A DNA stretch of 64,000 bases from Prorocentrum cordatum. Taxonomy: Eukaryota > Sar > Dinophyceae > Prorocentrales > Prorocentraceae. The DNA lies in assembly GCA_963575745.1 (NCBI GenBank), contig CAUYUJ010021071.1:313818-377817 (forward strand), in the 5' to 3' direction. Shown here piece by piece: positions 1 through 11,895 of the stretch. The position numbers were made by a program, and so were the translations under genes. Numbering within the stretch: the first letter of the stretch is position 1; the number at the start of each line of letters is the position of its first letter. Below the pieces are notes generated by a model. The model worked only from the letters and a program-made list of their open reading frames with translations. It was not told the DNA's origin and did no database searches.

Positions 1-3000
1 TCGAGCAGGCCCGTCCAAGGATCGAGGAGGTGCTCGAAGTAGTCGGGCCCTGGTGGGCCGTCGGGGTGAGCGGGGCCGCCCGGCGAGCCCGGCGACTCGT
101 GGCCGCCTGGGCCAGTGGAGGGAGGGTTGGGCTTCATCTCGTTGGGCTCAAGCTTAGCGGCCCGCTCTTCTGTCCGGAAGCGGGCGCGTCTGGCGACGCG
201 GGCAGTAAATAGCGACAGCCGCGCAGTAGAAGGCGGCGCGACCTTGCGCTGTCACTTGGCAGCGTCGATGTGGTTTTGCGGCACGCTGCGCAGGAGCACG
301 CCGGCCGCGGCGATTTCGCCTGCGCGGCAGTTGAAGGCCTCGGCGGTCCGACGGTCGGCGCGACGCGCCTCTCGCCGATGCCTCGCTCACCCAGGCGGCG
401 CTCACCCTTCTCGACTCTGAACGTGTCTGGTTTGGTCTGGGAGAGACGGTGGATCTGCAGCGGGGAGCTCGGACTGGACACCCGCGCGCGGTGGTTCACA
501 GCTCAGGAGATCCTCGCATCCGTAGGCAACGCATATGTTGCATCGGCTGGCGCGACGCCGCCGACGCGCCACCGCGGAAGTGGCGGAGCAGGCGACGAAG
601 CGCGCCCCGCGGTCAGCGCGCGGTAGTGAAGGCTCCGCGCGCGAAGGCCCGGGTCACACGTGTGTTTTCACGCTCTAAGACAGGCGTCGCAGGCATCGCG
701 TTGACGCCTGCGCTCGAGAGGCGCACATCGGTCGCTCGCGGCCTGGAATGCGGGGGCGCCGCTGGGGCGCCGCGCGTCATTCGTCGCCCGCGCAGCACAC
801 TGGCCCATCCATCTCGGGGGCGCCCCCTGCCCCCCGCCCAGCGGCGGCCCCAATTCAATCGCGCCTTGAGCGCAGCCGAAGATGCCCTGGCGGCGGCAGT
901 TCGCCAGTGTCCGTCTCGCGCAGCTTCGGCTCGCGCGCGGCCCCTGGGGTTCGCGCCCGCGCGCGGCCCCCCCGTCGTCAGGGCCTTCGTTGGGTCGTCG
1001 GCTAGGCCCGCGTCCTCGCCGAGATCATGGGCGGGGTCGCGAATTCCCGCCAGGCCAGCGACGCGGGCTATAAGACCGGCGCCCCTCGGCCCCGCTGCCG
1101 GCGCACCCTTCGCCAGGGGGCGGTCGGCACGGAGGCAGTCGCAACCGGTCTCCCTCACGAGTTACCCCCGTCATCGCGCGGATAGGAAGCGTCGTCGGCG
1201 AGGCGGGCGTCTGCCGACCAGCGCGCGCGTCGCCCGCGGCGACGCGCCAGGCTTCAACGACGTTCATGCTGCATGGCTCGGCTGGCGCGGGGCCGGCAAG
1301 TCGCCCCGCGTCCTCGGCCCAGATTCCTCGTCGCTTCTCAAGCATGCGGCCGCCCCGTGCCGCTGCGGCTGCTCGTCAAGGCTGGCTGCTAGCCGTCGGC
1401 CCCCCCTGACAGGCTGCCGACGCTTCTTGCGGCCTCGGCAGGGCAGCGGCGCCCCGCGCGGCACGCGCTCTCGCGGCCGATCGTTTCGCTGGCACCTTGG
1501 ACGCAGCGGGAGCGGCAGTTCGGCGCCCCCGTCGTCAGCGCGGGCGGAGCGTCGCCACCCCCCCCGCTCGCAGGCGCGGTCGCCGGGGGGGGCAATTGGG
1601 CGTCGAAACTGGCGCCCCTGCCCCGATCTAGCCCAATGGGAGACCGCGGGCGGCGACCCGGGCGCGGAGGGCCCTCGCGCGGCCGAGGCGCGCGACGACG
1701 CCCGCCCGCAGGCGGCGCAAGCTCGCGCGCGGCATGCCGGGCAAGCGTCGCCGACCAATTCTGCGGAGCGGCGAGATACGGGCGGAAGCGAGCTTGGAAC
1801 GTCAAAGTAAAACCCGACGACTGCGAGAACTAAAGCAACGGTGCCAATCGCGCACGCTGCGCTATAGCGAGCCCGCAGAAACCCCGCAGAAGCTAGCGAG
1901 CGCCGCCTCGGCGGGGGGAGGGGGGGGGCACCGAGGCCCCCTCAGCGCGGCCCCTGCAGTGGTTCGGGACGGGGGCGGCGGGGCGGCATGACTGCGGGGT
2001 CGCACCCCGCTCAACTTTTCCGACTGGCTGCGGTAATCCCCCGTTTGTGGCCCAACTTCAATGCGCTCGCGGGACTGGTAGCAGGGCGCCGAAGCTCGGG
2101 GGGGAATCGGCCGCTCGCGCCGCGCAGGCCGAGGGGGCTGGTCTGCCCCAGTCGCGCAGAGGAGAACCCTCGCGCAGGCCGCGTTTGCTTTGCTGGGCTC
2201 GGCTAGCAGCCGCGCTCGCCGCATCGGCTTCAAGGCGCCTGACCACGTCGGCCAGCTGCTGTGGATCAGCTTCCAAGGCCCTGATTATCGCGGGCTTGGC
2301 CCGGGATTCCTGCGACGCCTGGCACTGGGGGCCGCGCCCCCTCGGAGCCCCCCCTGCGGCCCGCTGGATCGGATCGATCCGCGGGCGACGTCGGCGGGTC
2401 GCGGCGCCCTCGCATTGTACTTGACGCTCCGCCATGTCGCAGTCCTCTGCGTCGCGCAGGGCCCGCGGCGCCGGCTCTGGGCCGGCATGTGGCCGCCCCC
2501 TGTAGGTTCCGCGGCCTGCCTGGCAGCGCCGCCAGAGGGCCCGCTTGCCCTCTCGACGCCGGTGCCGCGCGGTTTCACGCCAGGCGGCGGGGCGCCCGGG
2601 AGGGGCCGCTGCTCTCCGGCGGTCTGGCGGCGGCGCCAGCAGGGATTGCCGACGTGGCCCAGCGGCCACGACGCAGTGGAGCGAGGGCGAGGCGCGGGCG
2701 CCCGGCCCAGACGGCAGCGCCCCCGCTGCGAGCCGCCCCCCGCAACGAGCACCTCCTTTGAAGCGACCGCCCCACTTGGTCTTTGGACGCAGACAGCGGC
2801 GATTGGCCGCGGCGCGGCCGCCTTGGCGATAGCGAAATCACCTCGGGCGGTTATGTCATCCTGCGCGCTGCACTTGACAGTGCTATGTGATGGTTGCGTT
2901 TTCGCGGCACTCTGTGGCTCGGCGCCCGCGAGCCTGCTTGGCCCTGGCACGCCAGCCTGGACGCGGACGCCCACTCCTTTGTCCACGCGGATAGTGCCAT

Positions 3001-3376
3001 TGGCGTTGCGCCTTTGCGCGGTTACGCGCGTTTCTTCGGGCGTGTTTTGGCGGGCGCCAGGGCACCGCGCCGCGGTGCACTCACTGTGCCGCGGCCCATT
3101 GGCGCCGCGGTTGCCGGCGTCGAACTGGGCGGCGCCCTGGCCAGGCGCGAACACGACCACAAGCACGTCTTCTGGTGCGAGTCCACGGGAGGGCGCGAAG
3201 TGACGTTTACCCGCGCCCGCTCCGCGTCGCCCCAGAAGCTGCACATGCCCTCGGCCTCCGACGGCGCGGGCGCGGGAGGCGAGGGTGGCTGCGCAAGCGC
3301 GCGTGAGGTCGCTGTCCGCTCGCTGCCGCGCGCGGTCGCGCTTGGCTGCGTAGCGGAGATGGGAACTCCCAACGAC
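1..3376. other. GC-rich region without a recognised gene
   Basis: About 3.4 kb of very GC-rich sequence. Long open frames exist on both strands (for example 449-1810 plus and 2285-3406 minus), but they overlap antisense, are dominated by Arg, Ala, Pro and Gly, and show no motif I recognise. This is what GC-rich DNA with few stop codons gives by chance. No repeat of note was seen. Confidence 0.5.
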
Positions 3377-3920
3377 TTCCGGAAAGTTGGGCCCCAGAGG
3401 GGGCATCTTTCAAAACTTATTGTTCTACTTTCCCCCATTTTCCACGCCCCCGGAAAGGAGTTGTTCTCCGATTTTCCTCGGCAACACTTTAACTATCATT
3501 GAACTGCATCCAACTTCCAGGCCTGCCCTGAAAGATGCTTCTCGGCAACGCTTGGGAAATGCCCCCCCCCCCCCCCCCCCCTTCCGAAAAGCTACTTTGT
3601 CGAGCGGGCTCGTCAAAAGCTACTTGTTCGAGCTGGCTCGTCGGGGGCGGCAACTTTCGAAAGTTACCTGCTCAACATTTTCCAATTTTCCAGACGCCCG
3701 AAAAATAACTTTGCCACAACTTGCCTTGGAAACCCCTGACGAGTTTAAACTGTTTCAACTTCCCGCCCCCCCACCCCCCCTGAAAGTTACTCTTCGGCAA
3801 CTGTCGGGCCCAGCCCCCCCCCCCCCCCCGAGAAGCTACGTATGAAAACTTGCTCCGACGTTTGACCAACTTTCGGCCCCTTCCGAAAAGTATTTCTTCA
3901 ACTTCACCCTTGGCCGGCCC
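3377..3920. repeat. Degenerate ~50-bp repeat, block A
   Basis: A motif of the form CCGGAAA(A)GTTACTT followed by CAACTTTCC recurs every ~45-80 bases (near 3377, 3448, 3583, 3655, 3698, 3778, 3829, 3880). C-homopolymer runs lie near 3560-3580 and 3813-3830. The same motif returns at 4545-4990, so this is one eroded minisatellite family in two blocks. Confidence 0.7.
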
Positions 3921-4544
3921 AACTTATTCTGGAGCCCGAACGTCGTTTATTCAAATGTTTGCAACTCCCCGCGGCAGTCGAAAGCAACTCCCCGGGTGGC
4001 CGACAAGTTGGCGCGCGAGGCGCGCGCCGGACATTTCGTGGACGCGCGGCCCGCAAGTGGGCCACGCGGGAGCCACGCTGAATCCTCCGGCAACGTCGCG
4101 GGGATTTCGCGAGCCCGTTCTGGAGCATGAATGGGCGCATCCTGTCAGGGCATCCTCTGTTCAAAATCCTTCTCGCGCCGTCTTGGGGACCTTTCGGTTT
4201 CGGTGGAACTGCAGCGGCGCGACTCGCAAGGGTAATCAAGGAATCCCTGCGGCCCTGCGAAGAGTGAACGCGCGCAAGACGCGCGCAAGACGTCTCCGAT
4301 ATCAGCGTTGCGAGGATGTCTCAGGCCAAAGTGGCCTCGGACACCAGAGTTCCGAGGATGTCTCAGTGTCGATCTCGCTAGCGCTCTCTCCGTCGACGGC
4401 GCCATGGGGCGAACTATGGATCGCGCCGTCAGTCTCCCCCATCAGCGCGCGCACTGAACTTTTGCGGGGGGGTAGGTCGCGCCGCCTCCCCCCGCGCCCC
4501 CCCGCCTCCCCGGAACCGGCGCAGGCCGGGTCGTGCGACAGCGG
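3921..4544. other. Unique spacer between repeat blocks A and B
   Basis: About 620 bases that lack the flanking repeat motif. No convincing coding potential, RNA gene or mobile-element end was seen. It may be an insertion that split one repeat array, but no target-site duplication was identified. Confidence 0.4.
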
Positions 4545-4990
4545 GTCAACTTTTCAAACTTTTTTCAACTTTTCGCGAACTTTGAGGAATCCCCGAAATT
4601 TACGTTTCTAACCTTATGTCACCTTTTGGTAAACTTTCGGGGGTTCGGAAGAATAACTTTTCCCACTTTTTCGAACTTTCCAGGCACTTTCCAGCGTCCG
4701 GAAAAACTACTTGACAACTTTCTGTGACTTGCGGAGACAGGGGAAAGGTAACTTCCCAAACTTGTTCCTACTTTCCAGCAACTTTCCCGCGTGCGGACAA
4801 ATACGGTGCAACTGTCTTTGACTTGCGGAAACTGGTTGCGAATTACTCTCCGGACGGCGAGAAGTTACTTCTCGGGAGCGTGAAAAGTTGATCCGGCATG
4901 GACGTCGCAGAGTGCTGGAGGGCCCCAATCAACTTTCCAGCTTTTCGTAACTTTCTGATAGCTTTTGCATATTCGGGAAAAACTTCAGGA
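4545..4990. repeat. Degenerate ~50-bp repeat, block B
   Basis: Same family as 3377-3920. GGAAAA-x-TACTT or GTAACTT cores recur near 4647, 4695, 4741, 4791, 4854 and 4971, giving a period close to 50 bases with heavy divergence. Confidence 0.7.
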
Positions 4991-6002
4991 GTCCCTGATT
5001 GACCTAGTGGCGCTTCCAACGCCGGCGCGGCCACCATCGCATCGGCTTCGCACGCGGCGCCTCGGATCCAAATGACGTCGTGAGCTAGGCCGAGGGCGAC
5101 CTTGCGAAATTGACTGCGGTGCGGCCCAATTGGTGAATGTTCCCGTTGTCTTGCCTACCCGCCCGCTGGAGGACAAGGAGAAAAGACTCTTGCCCTGGGA
5201 AAACAGAGCTGATCGCCCCCAGGACGGCCATTGCGAGGAGGGTGTTCTGCCGACAGATATGTTGCAGGAGGCGCTTACCCCCCTCTAGCGAGCGGGAAGA
5301 GATGCTACCGGTGCATGACGTCCCGCCTTTCGCCCTGTTGGGGGTGAGAGCGACAAGGGCATCCCGACTTAGTGCGTCCAGGCTGATGGCTGGGGCGGTG
5401 ACGTTGCCCTGGTGGGCGTCGGCGGAAGCCGCTAACCCTGGTGATTCGCGGCTGGAACTCAACTTGTACGTGAGGGAGTAGTGCAGCATGGTGTAGCGAG
5501 TGCTGCTTCCCCTACACAATTTCATCAGTTCGCCCCTGGGCTCGCGCTGGTTGGAGCGGCGTTGCTTGGTACATGATGTCAAAATCGATTTGGTCTGCGT
5601 GCGTGTGTGTAAGCCAGTTCGTTGTATGCAGCGACTGCTCGGTCAACGCCACGATTGCTCTTCAATGTTGGCGACGCAAGATTCCTTTCGACTAAAGCCG
5701 GTATCCTGCCGATCCGTTGAAGTAGCCATTGGGCGGCCATTAACTGGTGATTTGGGCTGCGGTGGTGCAAACGGCGCACGGCGTGGGTTTTTCGGAGCCA
5801 TGGCGCGCGCGGAAAGAACTGGATGTGACACGTTTCAGTCCCGCACGGTTGATACGGTTACAATCTCACCGGGCTGGAAGGCGCGGAAAGTCACATGTCT
5901 TGGCTACGCCCGGGTCGCGCAGCGCTCTCGAGCCCAGAGTGGAGAGAGAGGGCAAGGGAGACGGAGGGAGGGAAGGGGGAGGTAGGGCCTATTGCTGGCC
6001 GC
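4991..6002. other. Unassigned unique sequence
   Basis: Two open frames run antisense to each other (minus 5085-5582, 165 codons; plus 5137-5481, 114 codons). Neither shows a recognisable motif. One could be a gene fragment, but the sequence gives no reason to prefer a strand. Confidence 0.35.
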
Positions 6003-6210
6003 CCTCCTTCTCCTCCTCCGCCTGCGCCTCCTCTTCCGCCTCCACCTCCTCCTCCTCATCCTCCTCCCCCGCCTGCGCCTCCGCCTCCGCCTCCGACTCC
6101 TCCTACTCCTCCTCTTCTTCCTCCTCCTCCTCCTCCTCCTCCTCCTCCTCCTCCTCCTCCTCCTCATACTCCTCCTCCTCCTCCTCTTCCTCCTCCTCCG
6201 CCTCCGCGAG
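6003..6210. repeat. CTC/CCG trinucleotide tract
   Basis: Pyrimidine-rich (CTC)n with CGC interruptions at the left and nearly pure CTC from about 6110. All overlapping open frames are homopolymeric Ser, Pro, Leu, Arg or Glu and are not genes. Confidence 0.95.
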
Positions 6211-6308
6211 CAGGGGCATTCGCGGGTGACTGTCGCCCCGGTGTAATTCCGTCAGCGACGTCCTTGATATTCCACGTTGGCACGTCATTCATTCGTCAGT
6301 TCATCCAT

Positions 6309-7100
6309 TCATTCCTGAAAACGCCCAGCCAGGCCAGCATTGCCAACAATCCAGGCATCGAAGAGGCGGGGTCCAGTCGGTGGCCGACGAGGGGCCCTGG
6401 ACCATGACAACTCGTTTGCCTCGGGGTCCCCCAATGTGACCGGGGTGGGGACCCACTCGGGTGCCCCCGGGCATGTAGGGCGGGGTAGGCACAGAGAGGG
6501 AGGAAGAGGACGGGGAAGGGAGGCTTGCCATCGCTCGGACCCCAAATCCCTCTGCATTTTTAGGTTTCGTGCGTTTACTTTTGTTGCGCGATGGCCAGGA
6601 TGTTCCTGGATGGTCACCGCCAAGACAAAATGCACACGTCCGAGCGATGCCAAGGAAGAGGAAGGCAGACACCGAGTGCGGACGACGGTTCGCCCCAGCG
6701 CCGCCGCTACCGGCGCCGCGCACGCGGAGTCCACTTGGCCAGGGCGGGGGTCTAGAGCGAGGTTTCCAGGCCCCCATCGGCGTGCGGCCACTAAAGCACA
6801 CGACGGAAAGAAGAGGGAGAGGAAGAGAGGGAGGGAGAGAGGGAGCGGGGCTTCCAAGACGCACCGCCCTAGTACATGCCGTTTCGTCACAACACTGTGA
6901 ACTCTCTGCTGCCTCTGTTCTACTGTCTGCGTACCCGCCAGAAGGACCAAGTCACAGTTTGATGTCTCCGCCACCACTTCCGAAAATCTCTCACAAGTGC
7001 ACGATTGAGGGTTCCACCCACCCCAGCAGACGAATATGCTGTGCCATCCCCGCCCTTGTTCAAGCAAAATGCAACTGGAGAAGGATGACTCCATCAACAA
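6309..7100 (-). pseudogene. Possible fragment of a LINE endonuclease region
   Basis: Open frame of 263 codons. Residues ~39-60 read as an alternating hydrophobic strand ending VLLAGTQT. That resembles the first strand of the exonuclease-endonuclease-phosphatase fold found in LINE elements, where a strand ends in a Glu- or Gln-containing motif. No downstream catalytic motif (DFN, or the terminal His) was found in frame, and the remainder is low complexity. If real it is a truncated retroelement remnant; it may equally be a chance frame. Nearby positive-strand frames (6340-6900, 6569-7171) look like its shadows. Confidence 0.22.
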
Positions 7101-7239
7101 ATGCGGTGTACAGTATGTTCACCGACCGTGCCCCCGAGAGAAAACGGCGGCGGAAAGGAAAAGACAATTAGGGCAAGGACAATGCGAAAAACTACCGTGC
7201 GAGTAGGAAGAGGACTCGGAAGATGATGGGGAGGACGAG

Positions 7240-7450
7240 AAAGACAGCAACGGCGACGATGGCGACAACGGCGACGACAGCGAGGACGGGGACGGCCGCG
7301 GCGACGGCGACGACGATGGCCGCGGCGGCGGCGACAACGACGACGACGGCGGCGACGGCGAAGGCGACGGCGGCGACGACGACGACGACGGCAATGGCGG
7401 CGACGACGACGGCAGCGGCGATGATGGCGGCGACGACGACGACGACGAAA
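7240..7450. repeat. GAC/GGC trinucleotide tract
   Basis: Interrupted (GAC)n/(GGC)n microsatellite of about 210 bases. Apparent Thr/Ala, Arg and Val/Ala proteins across it are repeat translations. Confidence 0.95.
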
Positions 7451-8290
7451 GAGACAAGGTCCGACGGCGGGCCAGAGGCCTGCAGCCGCTCCGCGCAGCC
7501 CGTGGCGAGGATCACCTGCCGCGCTGCCGCGGCGGCACCAGCGGCGGCAGGGGCGGGCGCGGCCGCCCGCGGGGGTCCCCTCAGCCAAAGATCGCTCGAC
7601 CACGGCTTCGCGCTTCGCCAAGCGCGAGAGCGCGAATCAGGTCGCGCTCTCGCGCCGCCAGCCGAGAGAAGAGGAGGACGAGAAAGGTGAGGATGAAGAA
7701 TCGCGAATTGCGAACCGCGAAAAACTTCGCGGTCTCGAAGCGGTCATTGTGTCGTGAGGTTCCTGAGCGCCACCCTCTGCTCGGGTGGGGGGCGTCGAGA
7801 CGGGGCTCAGGGCCAGGTGTAGCTCGAGAAGAATCGCCCTCGAGGGCCCCTGGAAGAGGGAAACATCAGCCTCAATGGTCCTCGACGTGTGAATCCTACC
7901 CCTGCAGATCAGAGTTCTGAGGCGCCGGCTGGGGTTCAGAATTTGAAGGATGTCTGCCGCCAGGTGAACCCCAGCGGGGGTGTCCGATACCCCAGGGTCG
8001 GTTGGACCTGTAGGGGCAGGGCAGGGTTCAAGTGGTCTCAGACTCAAGCTGGGTTGGCTCCCTGACCCCATCTTGGGCTACACCCCCCTCGTATGTACCC
8101 TCCATGTGCGGGGCGGGTGCAGCGATCCCATAACCTGTCCAGAGAAGAAGCTGTCGGGAATCCGGGGACCCGCTCTCGCCAAGCAAGCACCAATGGCACC
8201 CGTCGGTGCGCATCCGCATCAATTTTCCTCCAGCATACGTGTTTCCTCCTCCCTCCACCTTGTCGCTAGTGAACTAACAACATCATGATC
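7451..8290. other. Unassigned unique sequence
   Basis: GC-rich, with short open frames on both strands. No motif, repeat or RNA feature was recognised. Confidence 0.4.
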
Positions 8291-8560
8291 GTGGTCCTCT
8301 CATCCTCCTCCTTCTCCTCCATCCTCCTGTTTCTCCTTCTCCTGATTCTTCATCACTCCAGCATCCTCCCTCCTCCATCCGCCACCATTCTCATCCTCCA
8401 TCTCCATCCTCACTCCTCCACGTCCCCCTTCCTCTCCTCCTCATCTTGACCCTCCCTCCCGCTTCCCCGTTCTCCTCCTCCTCTTCCTCCTGCTCATCAT
8501 CGTCCTCCTCCTCCTCCTCCTCGTCCCCCTCTTCCTCCTCCCTGCATCCCTCCATCCTCG
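8291..8560. repeat. Pyrimidine-rich CTC/ATC tract
   Basis: Imperfect TCCTCC and CATCCTCC repeats. Low-complexity polypyrimidine tract on the plus strand. Confidence 0.9.
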
Positions 8561-8959
8561 CAGGTTGAAAGCAGGACTGGCTAGCCGAGTGCATGGAGTG
8601 AGGTTAGGATTGTCGTGCCGTCGAGCCGCATGCCTTTGCAAGAAGAAATGCCTTGCACGAGTCCTCCTTCCTCCGCCACATCTTTCATCCATCCGCCACC
8701 TCCTCCCACCTCCGCACTCCTCCCCCCCGCTCTCATCTTCCCTCCAGTTTGCCCTCCACCAGGGGACAGGATCTTCGACACCCCGTTCCAGGACTCCACG
8801 AGCCTTCCGACGGCGCCTCGAGGAATCACACGATGATCCTCAGACCGTACGCCAATGCCAAAGTGTGCTTGTCCACTGGAACCCTACAGTGTGACGCAAG
8901 CAACGCGTAATGGACTGGCTCAGGCTGTCTGCTATCTACGGAGTTCAACTACATAGACG

Positions 8960-11250
8960 CTAACACGTCCTGAGCATCATCCATATTAGGATTCTGAAGG
9001 TGAGGCTACCAGGGGGGCTGAGAAGAAGGGGGCATCGCATCATGGCCAGAGGCATGTGCGCGGAGGAGGAGGGGGTCCGTGACCGTCTGGAAAGAAGAAT
9101 AGAAGGCCATGATACCCCCTGACAGTCAAACCGCAGAATAAGGATGCGCGGAAGGTTGCAAGAATCTTGGCTCTTCAATGCCGAGAAATACGTCGGGCCG
9201 TCGATAGGCCACCGTCCGTTTCCGTTGCATCGGGCGGTTCGCCCTGCATCGTCTGGCCCACGTCCGCGCCCTGATATTCCACCGCCTTGTTCTCCGACAT
9301 CTCTCGCCTCGCGCGCAGAATGTTTCGCTTCTCCACCATTGCAACGTAGAGCAGCGGCCGCTGACGCGCGGGCAGGAGGTCCTGTTGTTGAAGAAAGTCG
9401 CACCCCGTTGTTCCAGACATGGTGCCCGTCTCTGGCGGGAGTTCCTAAACTCCAACACCCCCAGCACTCCACTTCACCGCGAGAACGCTTGCGCGGTCCA
9501 TTGATCCAGGGACGTTCCGGGAGGAGGGCCCCGTAGTTCACGCGAGGTGGATTCGTAGTCTTGTCATTCGGAATATCCGCCAAGTTGCCCCGATAACAGC
9601 GCAGTCTGGCCTGTTCATCGAGCTCCCGACTCGCAACGTGCCTGGCGGCGCAATCGAAATTCAGGCCCCATTTGCGAGCAACGCCCATATCCTTCTGGTC
9701 GAGCTGTCCCCCTGGAGTAGCGACCGCCAGCGGGCAGCTCACCGCATTGCTCGACGGTGGACCAGGACGGCAACGTTGTCGTGATCGTCTGGACTCAAAG
9801 CGTAGACACCGACGGTCCCGATGCACTTCGGCCTGGGGAGTAACGGCTGGTCGTCGGGCACCGGCGTTTCTTTTACTGTCTCCTTGACCCCGTCGTCGAC
9901 GATGACCCCCTCGGCACGAGGGCGCTGTGCCGACGAGGAAGCAGCGGCAGATCATTCGGATCCTCTCGTTGCCTGGGCCTCGCCTGCAGCCAGTTCCCGG
10001 GCCGGCTTCGGCCCCTTGGATCGCTGCTCTCCCTCTGCATTTGCTTTCGCGTCGGCCGAGGGCTTCCTCTCCAGGCAGGATTCGTAGGGCGTCTCAGGGC
10101 GCCGCGGGAAGTCGCCGGCGGGGTCGCCACCGGACGCTGCGCCAGGTGGTCCACCACTGGGATTCTCCTCCTGCTCGCCATCACCTTCGCTCAAGCCCCC
10201 CGCGTCCTCGACGTCCTTGGCCTGCGCGGCCCAATGCGTGACCTCCCCGTTCTGACGGCGCCATCGGTGCTGAGCCCATCTTGCTTCGACGGCCTGGATG
10301 GTCGAGGGTCGAGTCTGTTTACTAAAGCGCGCGCGGCCTAGGATATTCCTGGTAAGTTATCGGAGCCTTGTCGAAACATCCGCGGTTACCTCCAGGTCCG
10401 CCAGCAAGCTGAAATTGATCCTCTGGCCATTCAGGGCGCATTCAGGGCGCACCGGATCCCGTGGATTCGCACTCGCAGCATCTTCTTGAAGTAGCGGCTC
10501 CAGGAAGCCCAGGTGTGGAAGTTGTAAGAGGACTGCGCGAGCTGGCACATTCTGGCACGCTGTATGCGTTGCATCTCCAAATGCACCGCGAATCTGTAGA
10601 GGAAGGTCGGCAGTCCCTGGGTGTAGCTAGCCTTATTCGCGGATTCGCGGCCTTGGGCTCGATCACCTCTGTGACGTTGTACTCCAGTGCCTCAAATTGA
10701 CTTCGGGCGTAGACGACTCCGTTATCCGCCTCGCCTCGTTGCCTGATCAACGCTTCCCTGGTCTGTTGCAACATGAGGTGCCGCTTTAGCTTGAGCCGCT
10801 GAGACTCAGCTCGAGCGTCGTCTCCCTCCGCCTGCAGCCGGATGATCCTCGTCCGACGGGAAACCGAACCACCTTCCATGGATTCCATCTTGTCCGTCAC
10901 TTTCTCCTAGCGGTGCACCTCCAGCTCGAGGTTTTGGCTCGCGGCCAGCACGGGCGCACCACGTCCTCTGAGGCAATGGATAATTGGCACCGAATCGGAT
11001 GGCATCCACTCAGGGAGCTTGAGGCGGCCAACGTGCTCATCGAGGGTCCTCTCATACTCTGCCACTCCACGTAGCCTCGTCGCACGCTCGCCTCGGCGCT
11101 GGATGACCCCGCCACCCCATTTCTTCATATTCTCCCCCTTTGTGCAGGCCGACCTCGGATGACAGACCCCCCGGGTCAGCATCCTCCATGAGCGCCAGGT
11201 TCACGACGCCGCTATCGCCACCGTCGCGGGCGATGATGCGATGATGCATC
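8960..11250 (-). pseudogene. Broken minus-strand coding remnant, family not recognised
   Basis: Successive minus-strand frames look protein-like but are split by frameshifts and stops. The pieces are 10907-11182 (charged), 10442-10900 (helical, Arg/Gln/Glu-rich, starting MTDKMESMEGG), 9952-10194 (Gly/Glu/Pro-rich) and 8960-9955. The last contains a conserved-looking stretch with PPRVNYGALLPERPWINGP at roughly 9480-9560. The pieces keep one order and one strand, and their composition is ordinary rather than repeat-like, which argues for a decayed gene. It lies directly downstream of the copia RNase H on the same strand, so it could be a second retroelement or an extension of the first. I do not recognise the family. 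Confidence 0.45.
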
Positions 11251-11268
11251 GGCCCTTGGACTTAATAA

Positions 11269-11871
11269 TTACATAAACGACTTAAGACGGTCCAAAGAGT
11301 GCGGGTTCCGCGCGGTGGTGGACCTGCGCTGCTCGCCACGCAGCTCCTCGTCGATCTCTGCAACTCCCACAACCCAGGCCCGCGGGGTCTCGGAAGCTCG
11401 CGCCCAGGCGAATCTCCTCCAGAGTCCTCTGAAGGAAACCCCGAGATCTCTCGCGCGCCCCATCTGCCCCCCTTTCTTCTCGGAGCGCGCGACAGCGCTG
11501 GGATGCTTCAGAGGAGGCGCAGCTGGCGCTAAGCCATCAGCGGATGAAACAAAAGCCTGACTTGTAGAGCTTTGAGGATCAGCCCATGGGCCATCGGCCG
11601 CTGTGGCCGGCGAGCCGCCTGAGCTAACCTCCCCGTCGCCCACCTTGTCATCATGTTCCTCGCAGTCGTGGAAAACGCAGGCCATGTTGTCGCCGTCCAA
11701 GTCGACCTGCTGACCCTGCTCCCCCTCTGAAACTGGTAGGCCGTCGAGTAGATGGGCCAAAGATCCAGGCGATGATTCCCTGGGCAGCATGGCTCCGAAG
11801 GCCAGGGAGGCCCCGGCCACCGAGCCGAAGTCGCAAGCTGTAAACGGCGATACCTCATAACATGCTGACAC
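11269..11871 (-). CDS. Hypothetical protein, 200 codons, unrecognised
   Basis: Open from MSACYEVSPF to a stop at 11269. The middle is acidic (DLDGDNMACVFHDCEEHDD) and the C-terminal half is basic. It sits just downstream of the copia RNase H on the same strand and could be retroelement-derived. No domain was recognised, and no promoter or spliced-leader context was seen. Confidence 0.3.
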   Translation of the reverse strand: MSACYEVSPFTACDFGSVAGASLAFGAMLPRESSPGSLAHLLDGLPVSEGEQGQQVDLDGDNMACVFHDCEEHDDKVGDGEVSSGGSPATAADGPWADPQSSTSQAFVSSADGLAPAAPPLKHPSAVARSEKKGGQMGRARDLGVSFRGLWRRFAWARASETPRAWVVGVAEIDEELRGEQRRSTTARNPHSLDRLKSFM

Positions 11872-11895
11872 ACCCTCTGCGGGATAAGGGCAATT

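Noticed and set aside
143-163. TTGGGCTCAAG on the plus strand as a spliced-leader relict
   Set aside because: Only the last ~10 bases resemble the leader and the upstream half does not match.
1-3400. Host genes in the GC-rich left end
   Set aside because: Overlapping Arg/Ala/Pro-rich frames on both strands with no motif; GC content alone explains them.
5904-6167. Arg-rich, Glu-rich or Ser/Pro-rich small proteins over CTC tracts here and elsewhere
   Set aside because: Pure translations of trinucleotide repeats.
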